A model generated the notes under the pieces. That model made no database searches. It had not been told where the DNA came from and saw only the letters and a list, made by a program, of their open reading frames with translations. 64,000 nt of DNA, taken from the NCBI GenBank assembly GCA_030418115.1, contig JAUHQD010000005.1, forward strand, positions 186,001-250,000, read 5' to 3'. This DNA is from Alteromonadaceae bacterium BrNp21-10 (GTDB lineage: Bacteria > Pseudomonadota > Gammaproteobacteria > Enterobacterales > Alteromonadaceae). The number at the start of each line of letters is the position of its first letter. Position 1 is the first letter of the stretch. The position numbers were made by a program, and so were the translations under genes. This document shows, piece by piece, positions 20,009-28,923 of this stretch.

Positions 20009-20233
20009 TTATTTGTAACCACAGCTATAGCGAGGTACCGGCTTAATCGTTGGCGTTTCTAAACTAGCTAATTTGACATTTAAAAGCATTATAGATACGA
20101 GAGTCCAAGAAAAAGCTGCATTAAAACCCAAATGATAATAAAGAATAAATCCGGACAAAAATACCAACCCACCCAAAATAGTTAAGCGTTTAGTTATATT
20201 AAGTGGATCATCATATAGTTTGAAATAGAACAT
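20009..20233 (-). CDS. Small membrane cassette protein, 74 aa
   Basis: Start at ATG 20231-20233, preceded by AAGGAGAG, rather than the longer frame that enters upstream non-coding sequence. Two hydrophobic stretches (LTILGGLVFLSGFILYYHLGF and AAFSWTLVSIMLLNVKL) suggest a hairpin in the inner membrane. No family recognised. Confidence 0.65.
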   Translation of the reverse strand: MFYFKLYDDPLNITKRLTILGGLVFLSGFILYYHLGFNAAFSWTLVSIMLLNVKLASLETPTIKPVPRYSCGYK

Positions 20234-20246
20234 ATTCTCTCCTTGA

Positions 20247-20337
20247 AAACATACCACCCCAAAAAGGGGCAAATAATAGCTGGCTAAAATTGTGTCGCGT
20301 AGCGCAACGTAGCCAACTGCTACGTGTCCTTGTTGAT
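20247..20337 (-). other. Possible decayed attC after the SDR gene
   Basis: This is where an attC is expected. GTTGATT (20330-20336) resembles a GTTRRRY core and an ACGTAGC...GCTACGT stem lies inside. The opposite core reads ACCCCAA rather than YYYAAC, so excision here may be impaired. CCCC-AAAAA-GGGG near 20254 is a separate small hairpin. Confidence 0.35.
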
Positions 20338-20360
20338 TGTCTTGTATGGTTTATTTTGAG

Positions 20361-21131
20361 CTATGTAAGATTGAGGCCGCCATCAGAAAGAATTATCTCA
20401 CCTGTTAGATAACTACTAGAAATAAGCATTGATGCGGTATGCGCAATTTCATTTGGTTTAGCACCACGCTTCATTGGTGATTTCTCTTTCCATAATTTGT
20501 GTGCCTCAACCCAGCTTGCTGTCATAGGTGTATCGACAAGACCCGGAGCAATCGCGTTGATTCGAATATCTGGAGATAAAGTCAAAGCTAAAAGTTGTGT
20601 CATATGATTAAGTGCAGATTTACTCGCGGCATAAGGAATGGAAGCACCTTTGGGACGAACTCCTGCATGTGAGCTGATATTAATAATACTACTAGGCCGC
20701 TCTGAAGTTGATGAATCTCTAAGAGCTTGCTCTGCCTCAGAAATTAAAATCCATGGAGCAATAACATTTACTTCATAAAGATCTCGCCATATATCCGCTG
20801 TCGCTTCTTTTAAGGAAGCATGAGGAATCATCGCATTTATTCCTGCATTGTTGACTAATACATCTAACCTTCCATGATGGAGTAAAATATCAGCTATCAA
20901 CTTTTTAGTTTGAACTTGATCAGATAAATCGGCTTGAAAGTATGTTGCACTTGGAAGAGTTTCAGCCAATCTCTCACCTTCGCTTACTGACGATCGAGAA
21001 TGAAGTACAACCGTAAATCCATCGTCGGTAAGTTGTTGTGCAATAGCTTTACCGATACCTGATGTTGACCCCGTAATGAGAGCAACTCTTCCTTTATTTT
21101 TTTCTTGATAAGAACTCAATGACATCTCCAT
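20361..21131 (-). CDS. Short-chain dehydrogenase/reductase (cassette)
   Basis: About 256 residues from ATG 21131 (ATG 21125 and a TTG at 21119 behind GGAG are alternatives); longer readings enter the attC. Classical SDR motifs: TGSTSGIG cofactor loop, LVNNAGIN, catalytic Ser in NISSHAG, YxxxK as YAASKSAL, and APGLVDTPM. It is NAD(P)-dependent; substrate unknown. The C-terminus SSSYLTGEIILSDGGL is typical of FabG-like enzymes. Confidence 0.9.
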   Translation of the reverse strand: MEMSLSSYQEKNKGRVALITGSTSGIGKAIAQQLTDDGFTVVLHSRSSVSEGERLAETLPSATYFQADLSDQVQTKKLIADILLHHGRLDVLVNNAGINAMIPHASLKEATADIWRDLYEVNVIAPWILISEAEQALRDSSTSERPSSIINISSHAGVRPKGASIPYAASKSALNHMTQLLALTLSPDIRINAIAPGLVDTPMTASWVEAHKLWKEKSPMKRGAKPNEIAHTASMLISSSYLTGEIILSDGGLNLT

Positions 21132-21142
21132 TTGATTGATAT

Positions 21143-21246
21143 GCCTAACGCTTTGCCAAGGGCAGATGCGAACGTTGTAGGGCGAAGCCCTGTGAGTATT
21201 TGTCCCAGCCGCGTTGTTTGCGGCGATATTAGGCAGTTTGTTATAC
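21143..21246 (-). other. attC site of the disrupted cassette
   Basis: 104 bp from GCCTAAC (21143-21149) to GTTATAC (21240-21246). The interior (CTTTGCCAAGGG, GCGAACGTTGT, CCCAGCCGCGTT, TTGCGGC) is shared with the attC at 25147-25251. These two therefore belong to one host-typical attC type. Confidence 0.85.
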
Positions 21247-21260
21247 GTTACCAAACTCGC

Positions 21261-21482
21261 CTATTTATGTTGAAAAATATTGCAGCACCAAACACGCATA
21301 AATAGACCCGACGTCAGCAATGACGCTGCAAACAACAAACCAAGTTTCCCTAATGTATTGTATCCCCGTATAACTCCAAAAAGCTGAAGCAGCTTCTTCT
21401 TTGATATCCCGTATAAATCAAAGAGATAACAACAACTTCTAATTAATTTTGGCGTTATGTATGCATATTCTCCATAAATAGA
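21261..21482 (-). pseudogene. 3' remnant of a cassette gene
   Basis: A 73-codon open frame ends in TAG 15 bases before an attC. It has no plausible start until late and is cut at its 5' side by TGA at 21483. Its translation (TPKLIRSCCYLFDLYG..., GKLGLLFAASLLTSGLFMRVW) looks like coding sequence. It is positioned as the 3' part of a cassette whose 5' end should lie at 25140. Confidence 0.5.
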
Positions 21483-21483
21483 T

Positions 21484-21507
21484 CAGCGAAAGCGCTAGCT
21501 TCCGCTG
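21484..21507 (-). terminator. Palindrome downstream of the DUF4038 gene
   Basis: A 24-bp near-perfect palindrome (CAGCGAAAGC...TTCCGCTG) lies nine bases beyond the stop of the DUF4038 gene. It lacks a strong T-run, so terminator activity is a guess. Confidence 0.45.
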
Positions 21508-21516
21508 TGCATCAAT

Positions 21517-23472
21517 TTAAAGCGTAATTTTTGCGGCCCAATCGCGGCTGGCAATTTGTTCATCTTGCGGAAAGTTCGGCATGCTTAAGATGCCTTCACT
21601 ATTCGCAGTAATCGAAAGCGGTTTTTGCCATTTACCGTTCATTGGATCGAACCAATTCAATGTGTAAGTTTTGCCGGGGACGAAACCTTTTAATTGTGGT
21701 AGTGCCGATTTATTTTCAAAATAAAGCAGCGCGAGATCTTTTTCCGCAGTGCGCATCATGTAAGACCAACCATCGAGCCCATCCTCTGGGCTGCCCGGTG
21801 CTTTACGCACAGAAATCTGATCAGACGCTAACAATAAATCCTGATAACGTCGGCCTTGTGACTGCACAAATGCGTGCAGATGCTGCATGTAGTTGGCGGA
21901 TCCGTAATTCAATGCATCCCAGATATGCGGCCTTGCACCTGCGGGTTCACCGGTAGAGGTTAGGTCATAGGCAGCCGTGCCGTGAACATGGCCAGACAAC
22001 CCGCCCGAAAGCACAGAGCCATACATTTGTGCACGCGCAAAATAATTATCCCTCGCAGAATTTGCCGGCGGTTCTTCACCTGCGGGTTTGTTTATTTCGT
22101 GCAGCCAGCCGGTGTAATAGGGTTCGAAATTAATCGTTGGATAAGCTGGTGTCAGTTTGAATTGTGTTTCCAATGCTTCACTCACGCGATGATCGCGCGG
22201 TTTGTTACCCACGCTGTGCATGGTCAACCAAGGTACTTGCTCAGCATGGCCAAAGGCTGCATAAGTGGAGCGATCAATCAGCGCCGTAACCGGTTGGTTA
22301 AACGGCGGTGGGCCATATTTTTTTAAGTGATAAGTGAGTGCTTCATTAAATTGTGCAGCAGTAAGGCTAAAGTCTTTTGGGATCCAATCTAAATGAATAC
22401 CGCTAAATACGATATTGTTGGCGCCATAACGGGCAATTAAATATTGCGTATAACGAGCAAAGGTTTCATTGAAATTAAAATAGGCATTCCATGACGGGCC
22501 CACATCGCGCCGCACAGTTTCTAACAGCGGCACAAACCCCTCTTGAGATAAATAAGTCATTTTGCGATCGAGGCTTTTGAAATACGCAGGGTTGATGCGG
22601 GTAAAATCCGAAACACCTTTATGCTCTGCAGACATAGCAAAGGGCAAGTGGCCGTATTCATCACGCATACTTTTGGCAGTGAACGAACCCCAATAACTCA
22701 CGCCGCCCGATGCATCGGTTCCTTGTCCGCTGGCAACGTCGTAACCGAATTTTTCCCACGCATTTCTAAGGTAAATCCCATTTTTATCTGCATGGGTACT
22801 GGGATTTAAATCTGCATCCCAATTGGGAAAAGAGGCAATCATACTGACTGAGTTAAACCCCTGCTGCTTGCGAAAAGTGACTGCATCTTCAAAACCAATA
22901 CCTGGGCCCGGTTGGTAATCATTTGAGGTGGGCGCATTGCGAAACGGCAAGCGCCAAGTTGTGCCTGCCAACCAAGTGTCACCCACCATAAAGAAGGGCG
23001 TACCATCGGCATATTCAAGGGCGTGACCATTGGGCGAGACACGGACAAAACCTTGTCGGTTAGGGTTCTGTTTTTTTTCACGAGCAGACCATTCAATTGC
23101 AGTGAAGGAACCTGAGTGGCCATTCAAACCAACGTCATCCGGATGGTTGGACGCACTGCGCCATGTCCATTCGCCCGGATTGGTGGCAACCACGCGCACC
23201 ACAAAACGCTTGTCGCCATCCCAGAAACCATATACGCGTTTATCGAACCCTGGCCCCTTAAGCTGAACCCACATGTCTACATCGGTGTAATAATTTTGGT
23301 AAGACTTTTCTGCAAGAAGCACAATTTCCTGGGTCTCCCAAGTATGTATTTGCTTGTGTTGCTGATTGCGCTGCGTGTTTTTTGTCGATGGTGCCGCACA
23401 ACTCATAAGTCCAATTGCAGCGCATAGCACTAGCAACCTAACTATTGATAGCCGTTTAAAAAATTGGTTCAT
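21517..23472 (-). CDS. DUF5060/DUF4038 glycoside-hydrolase-like lipoprotein
   Basis: 651 residues from ATG 23470-23472 (AGAGG eight bases upstream; the longer frame lacks support). It has a lipoprotein signal MNQFFKRLSIVRLLVLCAAIGLMSC. A DUF5060 Ig-like domain follows (WETQEIVLLAEKSYQNYYTDVDMWVQLKGPGFDKRVYGFWDG...PGEWTWRS). Then comes a DUF4038 barrel (GHALEYADGTPFFMVGDTWLAGTTWRLPF, FNSVSMIASFPNWD, NNIVFSGIHLDWIP) and a C-terminal beta domain (YTLNWFDPMNGKW). DUF4038 includes GH140-like enzymes acting on plant or algal glycans. The substrate is unknown. It lies inside a cassette array without its own attC. Confidence 0.82.
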   Translation of the reverse strand: MNQFFKRLSIVRLLVLCAAIGLMSCAAPSTKNTQRNQQHKQIHTWETQEIVLLAEKSYQNYYTDVDMWVQLKGPGFDKRVYGFWDGDKRFVVRVVATNPGEWTWRSASNHPDDVGLNGHSGSFTAIEWSAREKKQNPNRQGFVRVSPNGHALEYADGTPFFMVGDTWLAGTTWRLPFRNAPTSNDYQPGPGIGFEDAVTFRKQQGFNSVSMIASFPNWDADLNPSTHADKNGIYLRNAWEKFGYDVASGQGTDASGGVSYWGSFTAKSMRDEYGHLPFAMSAEHKGVSDFTRINPAYFKSLDRKMTYLSQEGFVPLLETVRRDVGPSWNAYFNFNETFARYTQYLIARYGANNIVFSGIHLDWIPKDFSLTAAQFNEALTYHLKKYGPPPFNQPVTALIDRSTYAAFGHAEQVPWLTMHSVGNKPRDHRVSEALETQFKLTPAYPTINFEPYYTGWLHEINKPAGEEPPANSARDNYFARAQMYGSVLSGGLSGHVHGTAAYDLTSTGEPAGARPHIWDALNYGSANYMQHLHAFVQSQGRRYQDLLLASDQISVRKAPGSPEDGLDGWSYMMRTAEKDLALLYFENKSALPQLKGFVPGKTYTLNWFDPMNGKWQKPLSITANSEGILSMPNFPQDEQIASRDWAAKITL

Positions 23473-23603
23473 TCTTAGCCTCTTTATAAATAAAGTTTTG
23501 CAGGATGTTAGCAAATACAAGCTTGAGCTTAAATTGACGTAAGTTGATAATGTGTAACCTGAGGATTGGTTGTGCTTCCTTGCACAGCATAAAATATTTA
23601 ATT

Positions 23604-23741
23604 AACCTCAGCTCGGAATAATAATTGTCGAAAATGTAGATATACCCTATATATTTCAATTGGTTAGTTTTATTTACTAATATTAATATAGTTTTTATTC
23701 GGTACAGTGCTGTAAGGCATTACTTATCCCGAGCTGAGGTT
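23604..23741. repeat. Terminal-inverted-repeat element, copy 3 (138 bp, internally deleted)
   Basis: Ends AACCTCAGCTCGGAATAAT and CTTATCCCGAGCTGAGGTT; AATT duplicated at 23600-23603 and 23742-23745. It matches copy 2 closely except for the loss of about 93 bases between two GTGCTG repeats, which removes the inner fold-back. Its right end overlaps the stop codon of the adjacent minus-strand gene. Confidence 0.82.
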
Positions 23742-24924
23742 AATTAGCGCGAGTGCTGAAATACAATTTGGGTGCTTGACTGCCATCGCCGTGCTCAGAG
23801 TCGTAAAACGACACTTCAAGCGCACCCAGTGGTTGCAACAAGAGTCCCCGCGTGGTGCCATCGAGTATGCGTTGCAATACGGGGCGCGAGATAGTCACCA
23901 AGGTTTTACCATTCGCCTCAGCAACCTCGGTATCAAAAATCATTTGACCGTTAATGGTGGATTGCAGATCTTTGCCCTGGGTAAAATTGGCGAAGGTCAC
24001 ACTATTTTGTTGCCAGTTTTCATCACCCCCCAAAATTTCAAATACGCGTACTTTATCGAACTCAATACCAAAATCTTCACCCAGTGCGCCTATGTAGTCG
24101 CCACCTTTTTGTACCGATTGTGTGGTAAGTTCCAATACGCCCGCACCAGTAGCTTTTTGCCCGCGAAAGCTTTGCAGATCCCAGCGCAACACAGGGTATT
24201 GCCCTGCACTAACCGTTAAAACGCGCGCGTTGTCGGATGTCCAATTATTGAAATTAACTAAAGGGAACGCCGAGTTAATTGTTGCATCCTGTGTTACGTT
24301 CACATGTTGTTTGAAGGTTTCAAGTGAAGGAGTCGGAGGATGATAAACAAGGGGTTCGCCTACATCTGGTTTTGCATTCTTCACTTTAACAACTTGAGCG
24401 CGATAATAATCCACATCTAAATAATATTCGCCTGACCCCCAATCGGTAACACCAAGTTGTATATTAACTTGATCACCAGGAACAGCATCAAAGTTGTGCG
24501 TGGTCATACTGATAATTTGCCAATCAGCATTCTGCCCTAGGTCATATTCACGTAAGTGTTCGTGAAAATCCGTTGTGCGCTGTGTGTTGATCATAAAGTT
24601 GATCCGGCGCGGCGAATGGCTGGGGCGTACACGAGCTTCCACGCGCAATTCGTAGTCTGGGCTTTTAAGCTTTTCCATATCCAACGACTGTGCAATATCG
24701 CGTTTGATAATAGTCCAATAAATATTGTGTTGATCTTTAGTTGCATCGACTTGCATACGCGCAAAACCATCCATGGGTAAAAATTTCAACTGCGCATTGC
24801 CATCACCGGTAAAGGTTTGCCAGCCCGCTACTGATTTATTATCAAAGTGGTCAAAAAAATCGGCGTGAGAAAGCGGTGTGAAAACTAACAGTCCGCCTAA
24901 CAGAGTGGTTTTTATATTTCTCAT
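23740..24924 (-). CDS. Secreted carbohydrate-binding/DNRLRE-like protein
   Basis: 394 residues with signal peptide MRNIKTTLLGGLLVFTPLSHA. The first half (DHFDNKSVAGWQTFTGDGNAQLKF...RINFMINTQRTTDFHEHLREYDLGQNADWQIISM) is a jelly-roll, sugar-binding type module. The second half (TQDATINSAFPLVNFNNW..., PVLRWDLQSFRG, LLLQPLGALEVSFYDSEHG) resembles the DNRLRE beta-sandwich found in secreted polysaccharide enzymes. No catalytic motif seen. It is the upstream partner of the DUF4038 lipoprotein; repeat copy 3 sits between them. The stop codon overlaps the repeat's end. Confidence 0.65.
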   Translation of the reverse strand: MRNIKTTLLGGLLVFTPLSHADFFDHFDNKSVAGWQTFTGDGNAQLKFLPMDGFARMQVDATKDQHNIYWTIIKRDIAQSLDMEKLKSPDYELRVEARVRPSHSPRRINFMINTQRTTDFHEHLREYDLGQNADWQIISMTTHNFDAVPGDQVNIQLGVTDWGSGEYYLDVDYYRAQVVKVKNAKPDVGEPLVYHPPTPSLETFKQHVNVTQDATINSAFPLVNFNNWTSDNARVLTVSAGQYPVLRWDLQSFRGQKATGAGVLELTTQSVQKGGDYIGALGEDFGIEFDKVRVFEILGGDENWQQNSVTFANFTQGKDLQSTINGQMIFDTEVAEANGKTLVTISRPVLQRILDGTTRGLLLQPLGALEVSFYDSEHGDGSQAPKLYFSTRAN

Positions 24925-25038
24925 TAGTAATAACTCTTGATTGGTTAAGGTGAGGAGCTTAAACGTACCTTGATTAAAGTTCTACGCAAGGCTTGTGGGA
25001 TAACAATTTTTTACACTCCCATGATGATAATTTACAAC

Positions 25039-25140
25039 TCATGAACGAAGTGTTGCGCCTTCGGGATTGGCACCAATTCTCAAAAGCTTTAGCGCATTCT
25101 CACGAGGGAATTCTAAATTTATAGGTTCGCTACTATTCAT
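25039..25140 (-). pseudogene. 5' remnant of a cassette gene
   Basis: ATG at 25138-25140 lies seven bases past the attC at 25147-25251, where a cassette gene should begin. It reads 33 residues (MNSSEPINLEFPRENALKLL...) to a TGA. The position and early stop suggest a gene cut by the insertion that brought in 21.5-25.0 kb. An intact tiny gene is the alternative. Confidence 0.45.
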
Positions 25141-25146
25141 ATTTAC

Positions 25147-25251
25147 ACATAACACTTTGCCAAGGGACAAATGCGAACGTTGTTGGGCTTTGCCCAATGA
25201 GTGTTTATCCCAGCCGCGTTTTTTGCGGCTAACTTAGACAACTTGTTATGC
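25147..25251 (-). other. attC site of the lipoprotein cassette
   Basis: 105 bp from ACATAAC (25147-25153) to GTTATGC (25245-25251). The interior is strongly similar to the attC at 21143-21246. Confidence 0.85.
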
Positions 25252-25257
25252 TGATGA

Positions 25258-25575
25258 TTACTGAAGTTCGAATCTGCCAATATCGGGTGAGGATGCTCTT
25301 TGCTTGACTACGTGTGAAAGAAATTCTTCATCTGAAGGGAATTCTGGAATTTGATAGAGAGACATATTTATAACGCCACTACCGTTTTCAGTCACTTTAG
25401 TTCCAAGAGCAACTTGATAGCCAGTTGAAGTAATAACAGACCAACTGCCATTTGTTGGTGATAACGATGTAACACCATAAATATTAACAGGGGTGCCTGA
25501 ATTCAATTTAGGGGAAGTTGCTGCGCATGAAGTCACAAACAACAACGAAATAATAATAGTGGTTAGTTTAAACAC
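25258..25575 (-). CDS. Small cassette lipoprotein
   Basis: 105 residues from GTG 25573-25575, with AAGGAGAG seven bases upstream; the longer frame is translated attC. The signal FKLTTIIISLLFVTSC ends in a lipobox Cys. The mature part (GTPVNIYGVTSLSPTNGSWSVITSTGYQVALGTKV...) is a beta-rich unknown. Confidence 0.7.
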   Translation of the reverse strand: MFKLTTIIISLLFVTSCAATSPKLNSGTPVNIYGVTSLSPTNGSWSVITSTGYQVALGTKVTENGSGVINMSLYQIPEFPSDEEFLSHVVKQRASSPDIGRFELQ

Positions 25576-25590
25576 CGAACTCTCCTTGTA

Positions 25591-25674
25591 GCATAACGCC
25601 CCAAGCAGAGGCTTATTTTGCGTTTTGGAGCGAAGCGACAGCAAAATAAGTCCTGCTGGCTTGGTTTGTTATGC
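25591..25674 (-). other. attC site (84 bp)
   Basis: GCATAAC (25591-25597) to GTTATGC (25668-25674). The ends GCATAACGCCCCAAGC and GCTTGGTTTGTTATGC pair almost perfectly, and GCTTATTTTGC/GCAAAATAAG forms the inner arm. Confidence 0.9.
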
Positions 25675-26136
25675 ATACAGGCCCAACACCCCGAAAATAC
25701 AACCTAGAAAAAAACATGCAAAGGATGAATATACAAATATTCTAGGGATATTATTCTTTACTACCTGAGCATTTATTTCACTATAGAAGTCTTCCCACTC
25801 TTGCTTTTCTTCGAAGTAATTCTCAGTCGACTTTTTGAACGCCCAGAAAAGCGAACCATACATTTCAGTCACAAATACCCTGAATATACCAATGAGCATT
25901 ACACCCAAGAAGAACATGGCCAATGCGACCTTGAACTCAATGACATCAGGCTTTGAGGATATGGCGCCTAAATATGCCAAAATAGCTACCGCACTTCCTG
26001 CGTTGGCAGAAAACAAAAAAGTTAAAGATTTATCTACAGACTCAGTTGTAACACTTTGCAGCTGGCGCTCCCTATTTTCAATAAAGCGCTCTCTTGCTTT
26101 TCGTACATCGTCATCTAAATCTGGATCAAAATGCAT
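25669..26136 (-). CDS. Unknown membrane cassette protein, 155 aa
   Basis: GAGGGAG four bases before ATG 26136. It has a charged N-terminal helix (DLDDDVRKARERFIENRERQL), then hydrophobic segments LFSANAGSAVAILAYLGAI, ALAMFFLGVMLIGIFRVFV and a C-terminal IFVYSSFACFFLGCIFGVLGLY. No family recognised. The stop lies inside its attC. Confidence 0.7.
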   Translation of the reverse strand: MHFDPDLDDDVRKARERFIENRERQLQSVTTESVDKSLTFLFSANAGSAVAILAYLGAISSKPDVIEFKVALAMFFLGVMLIGIFRVFVTEMYGSLFWAFKKSTENYFEEKQEWEDFYSEINAQVVKNNIPRIFVYSSFACFFLGCIFGVLGLYA

Positions 26137-26150
26137 CGTACTCCCTCATT

Positions 26151-26271
26151 GCATAACGCCGCCCACAGGGGCCGCAGTGGAGGTGATTGTTTTGCGGTAG
26201 CGTTAGCGACAACCGCAAAACAAGCGCCGGAACGGAGGTCCAGCCCGCTTGCGGGCGAGCCTGATGGGCCT
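26151..26271 (-). other. attC site, left part, split by IS110 element
   Basis: Begins with GCATAAC (26151-26157) and GC-rich arms (TTTTGCGGT...ACCGCAAAA), ending GATGGGCCT. The missing R' core GTTATAT lies at 27466-27472 beyond the IS. Rejoined, the site is about 129 bp. Confidence 0.8.
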
Positions 26272-26281
26272 TGTATGGTTC

Positions 26282-27438
<1,157 letters not shown>

Positions 27439-27464
27439 AAACTTGACGGGGAACCATAGTCACT

Positions 27465-27472
27465 TGTTATAT
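27465..27472 (-). other. attC site, right part (R' core)
   Basis: GTTATAT at 27466-27472 is the R' core left beyond the IS. The stop codon of the following cassette gene overlaps it (27467-27469). Confidence 0.75.
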
Positions 27473-27961
27473 ACCGTTTTCTAAAAAAGGCTTATTTATC
27501 CTTTCACGCAACATGTTTGGGTCCAAAAACTGTTTATATTCGTCATTGGTTTTCCCATCAAAATCACTTAAATATAAACTAGTCCAGTCAATAAAATACC
27601 CTAATGATATCGCAAATACGCGTGCATCTAATATATTGGATAGGCTCATTTTATCTTTAATATTTGTATAGATTTCCATATTTTTAGTGGTATCTATATC
27701 GTAATCCATCGAAAATACAGCACTTTCCGTATACCAATTATAGCCTCTCACTTTTTCTACCGGTATCAAACCTGAAGAAAATTGTTCTGCTAAATCCAAC
27801 GCAACTCTAAATTCTTCATGTGGTAGAAGATGCAAGTAATGTTTGCAGCAATCAACAAAATACAACTGCAACTCAATTTTGAACTTTTGTTTTAGCTCAT
27901 CAGTTAGCGCCGATAACATTTCAACGGCACTTTCCGAATTACTCCATTGTTGATTATTCAT
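27467..27961 (-). CDS. Unknown cassette protein, 164 aa
   Basis: Start taken at ATG 27959-27961, just past the attC of the duplicated cassette (27968-28026). A frame open from 28180 fuses it to that cassette's sequence and is probably accidental. The protein (MNNQQWSNSESAVEMLSALTDELKQKFKIELQLYFVDCCKHYLHLLPHEEFRVALDLAEQ...) is soluble and helical, with no recognised domain. There is no clear ribosome site. Confidence 0.6.
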   Translation of the reverse strand: MNNQQWSNSESAVEMLSALTDELKQKFKIELQLYFVDCCKHYLHLLPHEEFRVALDLAEQFSSGLIPVEKVRGYNWYTESAVFSMDYDIDTTKNMEIYTNIKDKMSLSNILDARVFAISLGYFIDWTSLYLSDFDGKTNDEYKQFLDPNMLRERINKPFLENGI

Positions 27962-27967
27962 AAAGGC

Positions 27968-28026
27968 ATATAACGATCTAGTTAAAAGGCGCGTTGTTCT
28001 GCGTCCTTTGTAACAGCTTGTTGAAT
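27968..28026 (-). other. attC of duplicated cassette, distal copy
   Basis: 59 bp from ATATAAC (27968-27974) to GTTGAAT (28020-28026; exact GTTRRRY). AAAGGCGC and GCGTCCTTT form the stem. Confidence 0.8.
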
Positions 28027-28302
28027 GAGCTGGGGGCGTAAATTTTGATAGTTGTCCATATGCTTTATCTGGTCTCCATTCCTTCGGCCTGTTGGCGGAT
28101 GCGCCCGAACCCCTTTCGGCTTTTAGCTTTACTTTAAGCTTAGTGACTGTGTCTGCGAGCAAGCTGGCTTTCTCCAGCACAATAACTGCTTAAAGCAATA
28201 TCATAAATAACTAAAGCCCGCTAGATTTTATCTTCATGCTAAAAGTTCTGTAATAATGTACAGTTATAATGCTGCTACTGTTGAATGGCTCGTGCATTCA
28301 AC
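27971..28302 (-). repeat. Duplicated 332-bp cassette, distal copy
   Basis: Identical to 28868-29199 except for one base (A27984 against C28881) in the region I compared by eye. It starts with the palindrome GTTGAATG...CATTCAAC and ends in the 59-bp attC. The substitution converts the TGA that ends the cassette's 65-codon frame into TTA, so that frame runs on into the next cassette gene. Confidence 0.93.
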
Positions 28303-28412
28303 GCCTTGCTAACTGGCGACTGCTGTGTAGAGAGTGGTTGTGCAAAAATGGCCGAAGGCCATGCACAACCAGGAACGAAGCAGTAGGAGTCCGGTTGAGC
28401 AATTTGTTAGGT
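28296..28412 (-). other. attC of the DUF3592 cassette (117 bp)
   Basis: ATTCAAC (28296-28302, exact RYYYAAC) to GTTAGGT (28406-28412, exact GTTRRRY). Interior GGTTGTGCAAAAATGGCC/GGCCATGCACAACC arms give a strong hairpin. Confidence 0.92.
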
Positions 28413-28859
28413 CATTATCGAAAAAACTACCGCAATAAATATTATCGATAGCCATATATTTAACTCTTTTTTAATAAGGTTTAACCCGCCACGCTGTAAG
28501 CACGATTGACTGGGTTTTGCAGGGTTAAAATAAACATCTACTAGGTCGCCACTACTATAATTAGAACCGACAAATAGTCTGTCATTGAAATTTACTACAT
28601 AAGTCCAAGACCTAGGACTAACCGCTGGAAATACCATCTTGGAGACATACTGCTCTCCATCAACTTCATATAAATACCGAAGTTGTTTTCCCACAACAAA
28701 AACCCTGCCCCTTTGCTCGTCAATATCATAGGTTTCGATAACACCTCTTGTGCTTTTCCACTCGAAGGATCTCGTTGCTAGTAAGTACTTTCTAAGTAGT
28801 AAGATCCCCCAAACAATCAAGCAAATTGTAATGATGAGATATGGGCTATAAATGTTCAT
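28407..28859 (-). CDS. DUF3592-like membrane protein (cassette)
   Basis: 150 residues. Membrane helices at both ends (YLIITICLIVWGILLLRKYLL and WLSIIFIAVVFSIM) flank a beta domain with TRGVIETYDI, LRYLYEVDGEQYVSKMVF and YSSGDLVDVYFNPAKPSQSCLQRG. That last stretch is the DUF3592 signature (VxVyYnPxnPxxa.L). Function unknown. ATG 28859 lies six bases after the preceding attC core, with no ribosome site beyond a weak AGG. Confidence 0.85.
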   Translation of the reverse strand: MNIYSPYLIITICLIVWGILLLRKYLLATRSFEWKSTRGVIETYDIDEQRGRVFVVGKQLRYLYEVDGEQYVSKMVFPAVSPRSWTYVVNFNDRLFVGSNYSSGDLVDVYFNPAKPSQSCLQRGGLNLIKKELNIWLSIIFIAVVFSIMT

Positions 28860-28864
28860 CTATG

Positions 28865-28923
28865 ACCTAACGATCTAGTTCAAAGGCGCGTTGTTCTGCG
28901 TCCTTTGTAACAGCTTGTTGAAT
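28865..28923 (-). other. attC of duplicated cassette, proximal copy
   Basis: 59 bp, ACCTAAC (28865-28871, exact RYYYAAC) to GTTGAAT (28917-28923, exact GTTRRRY). Paired arms CAAAGGCGC/GCGTCCTTTG. Confidence 0.88.

Noticed and set aside
27467-28180. 237-residue protein as a single gene
   Set aside because: The first 65 codons are the duplicated cassette's own frame; the cassette border and attC lie in the middle, so ATG 27961 is the likelier start.
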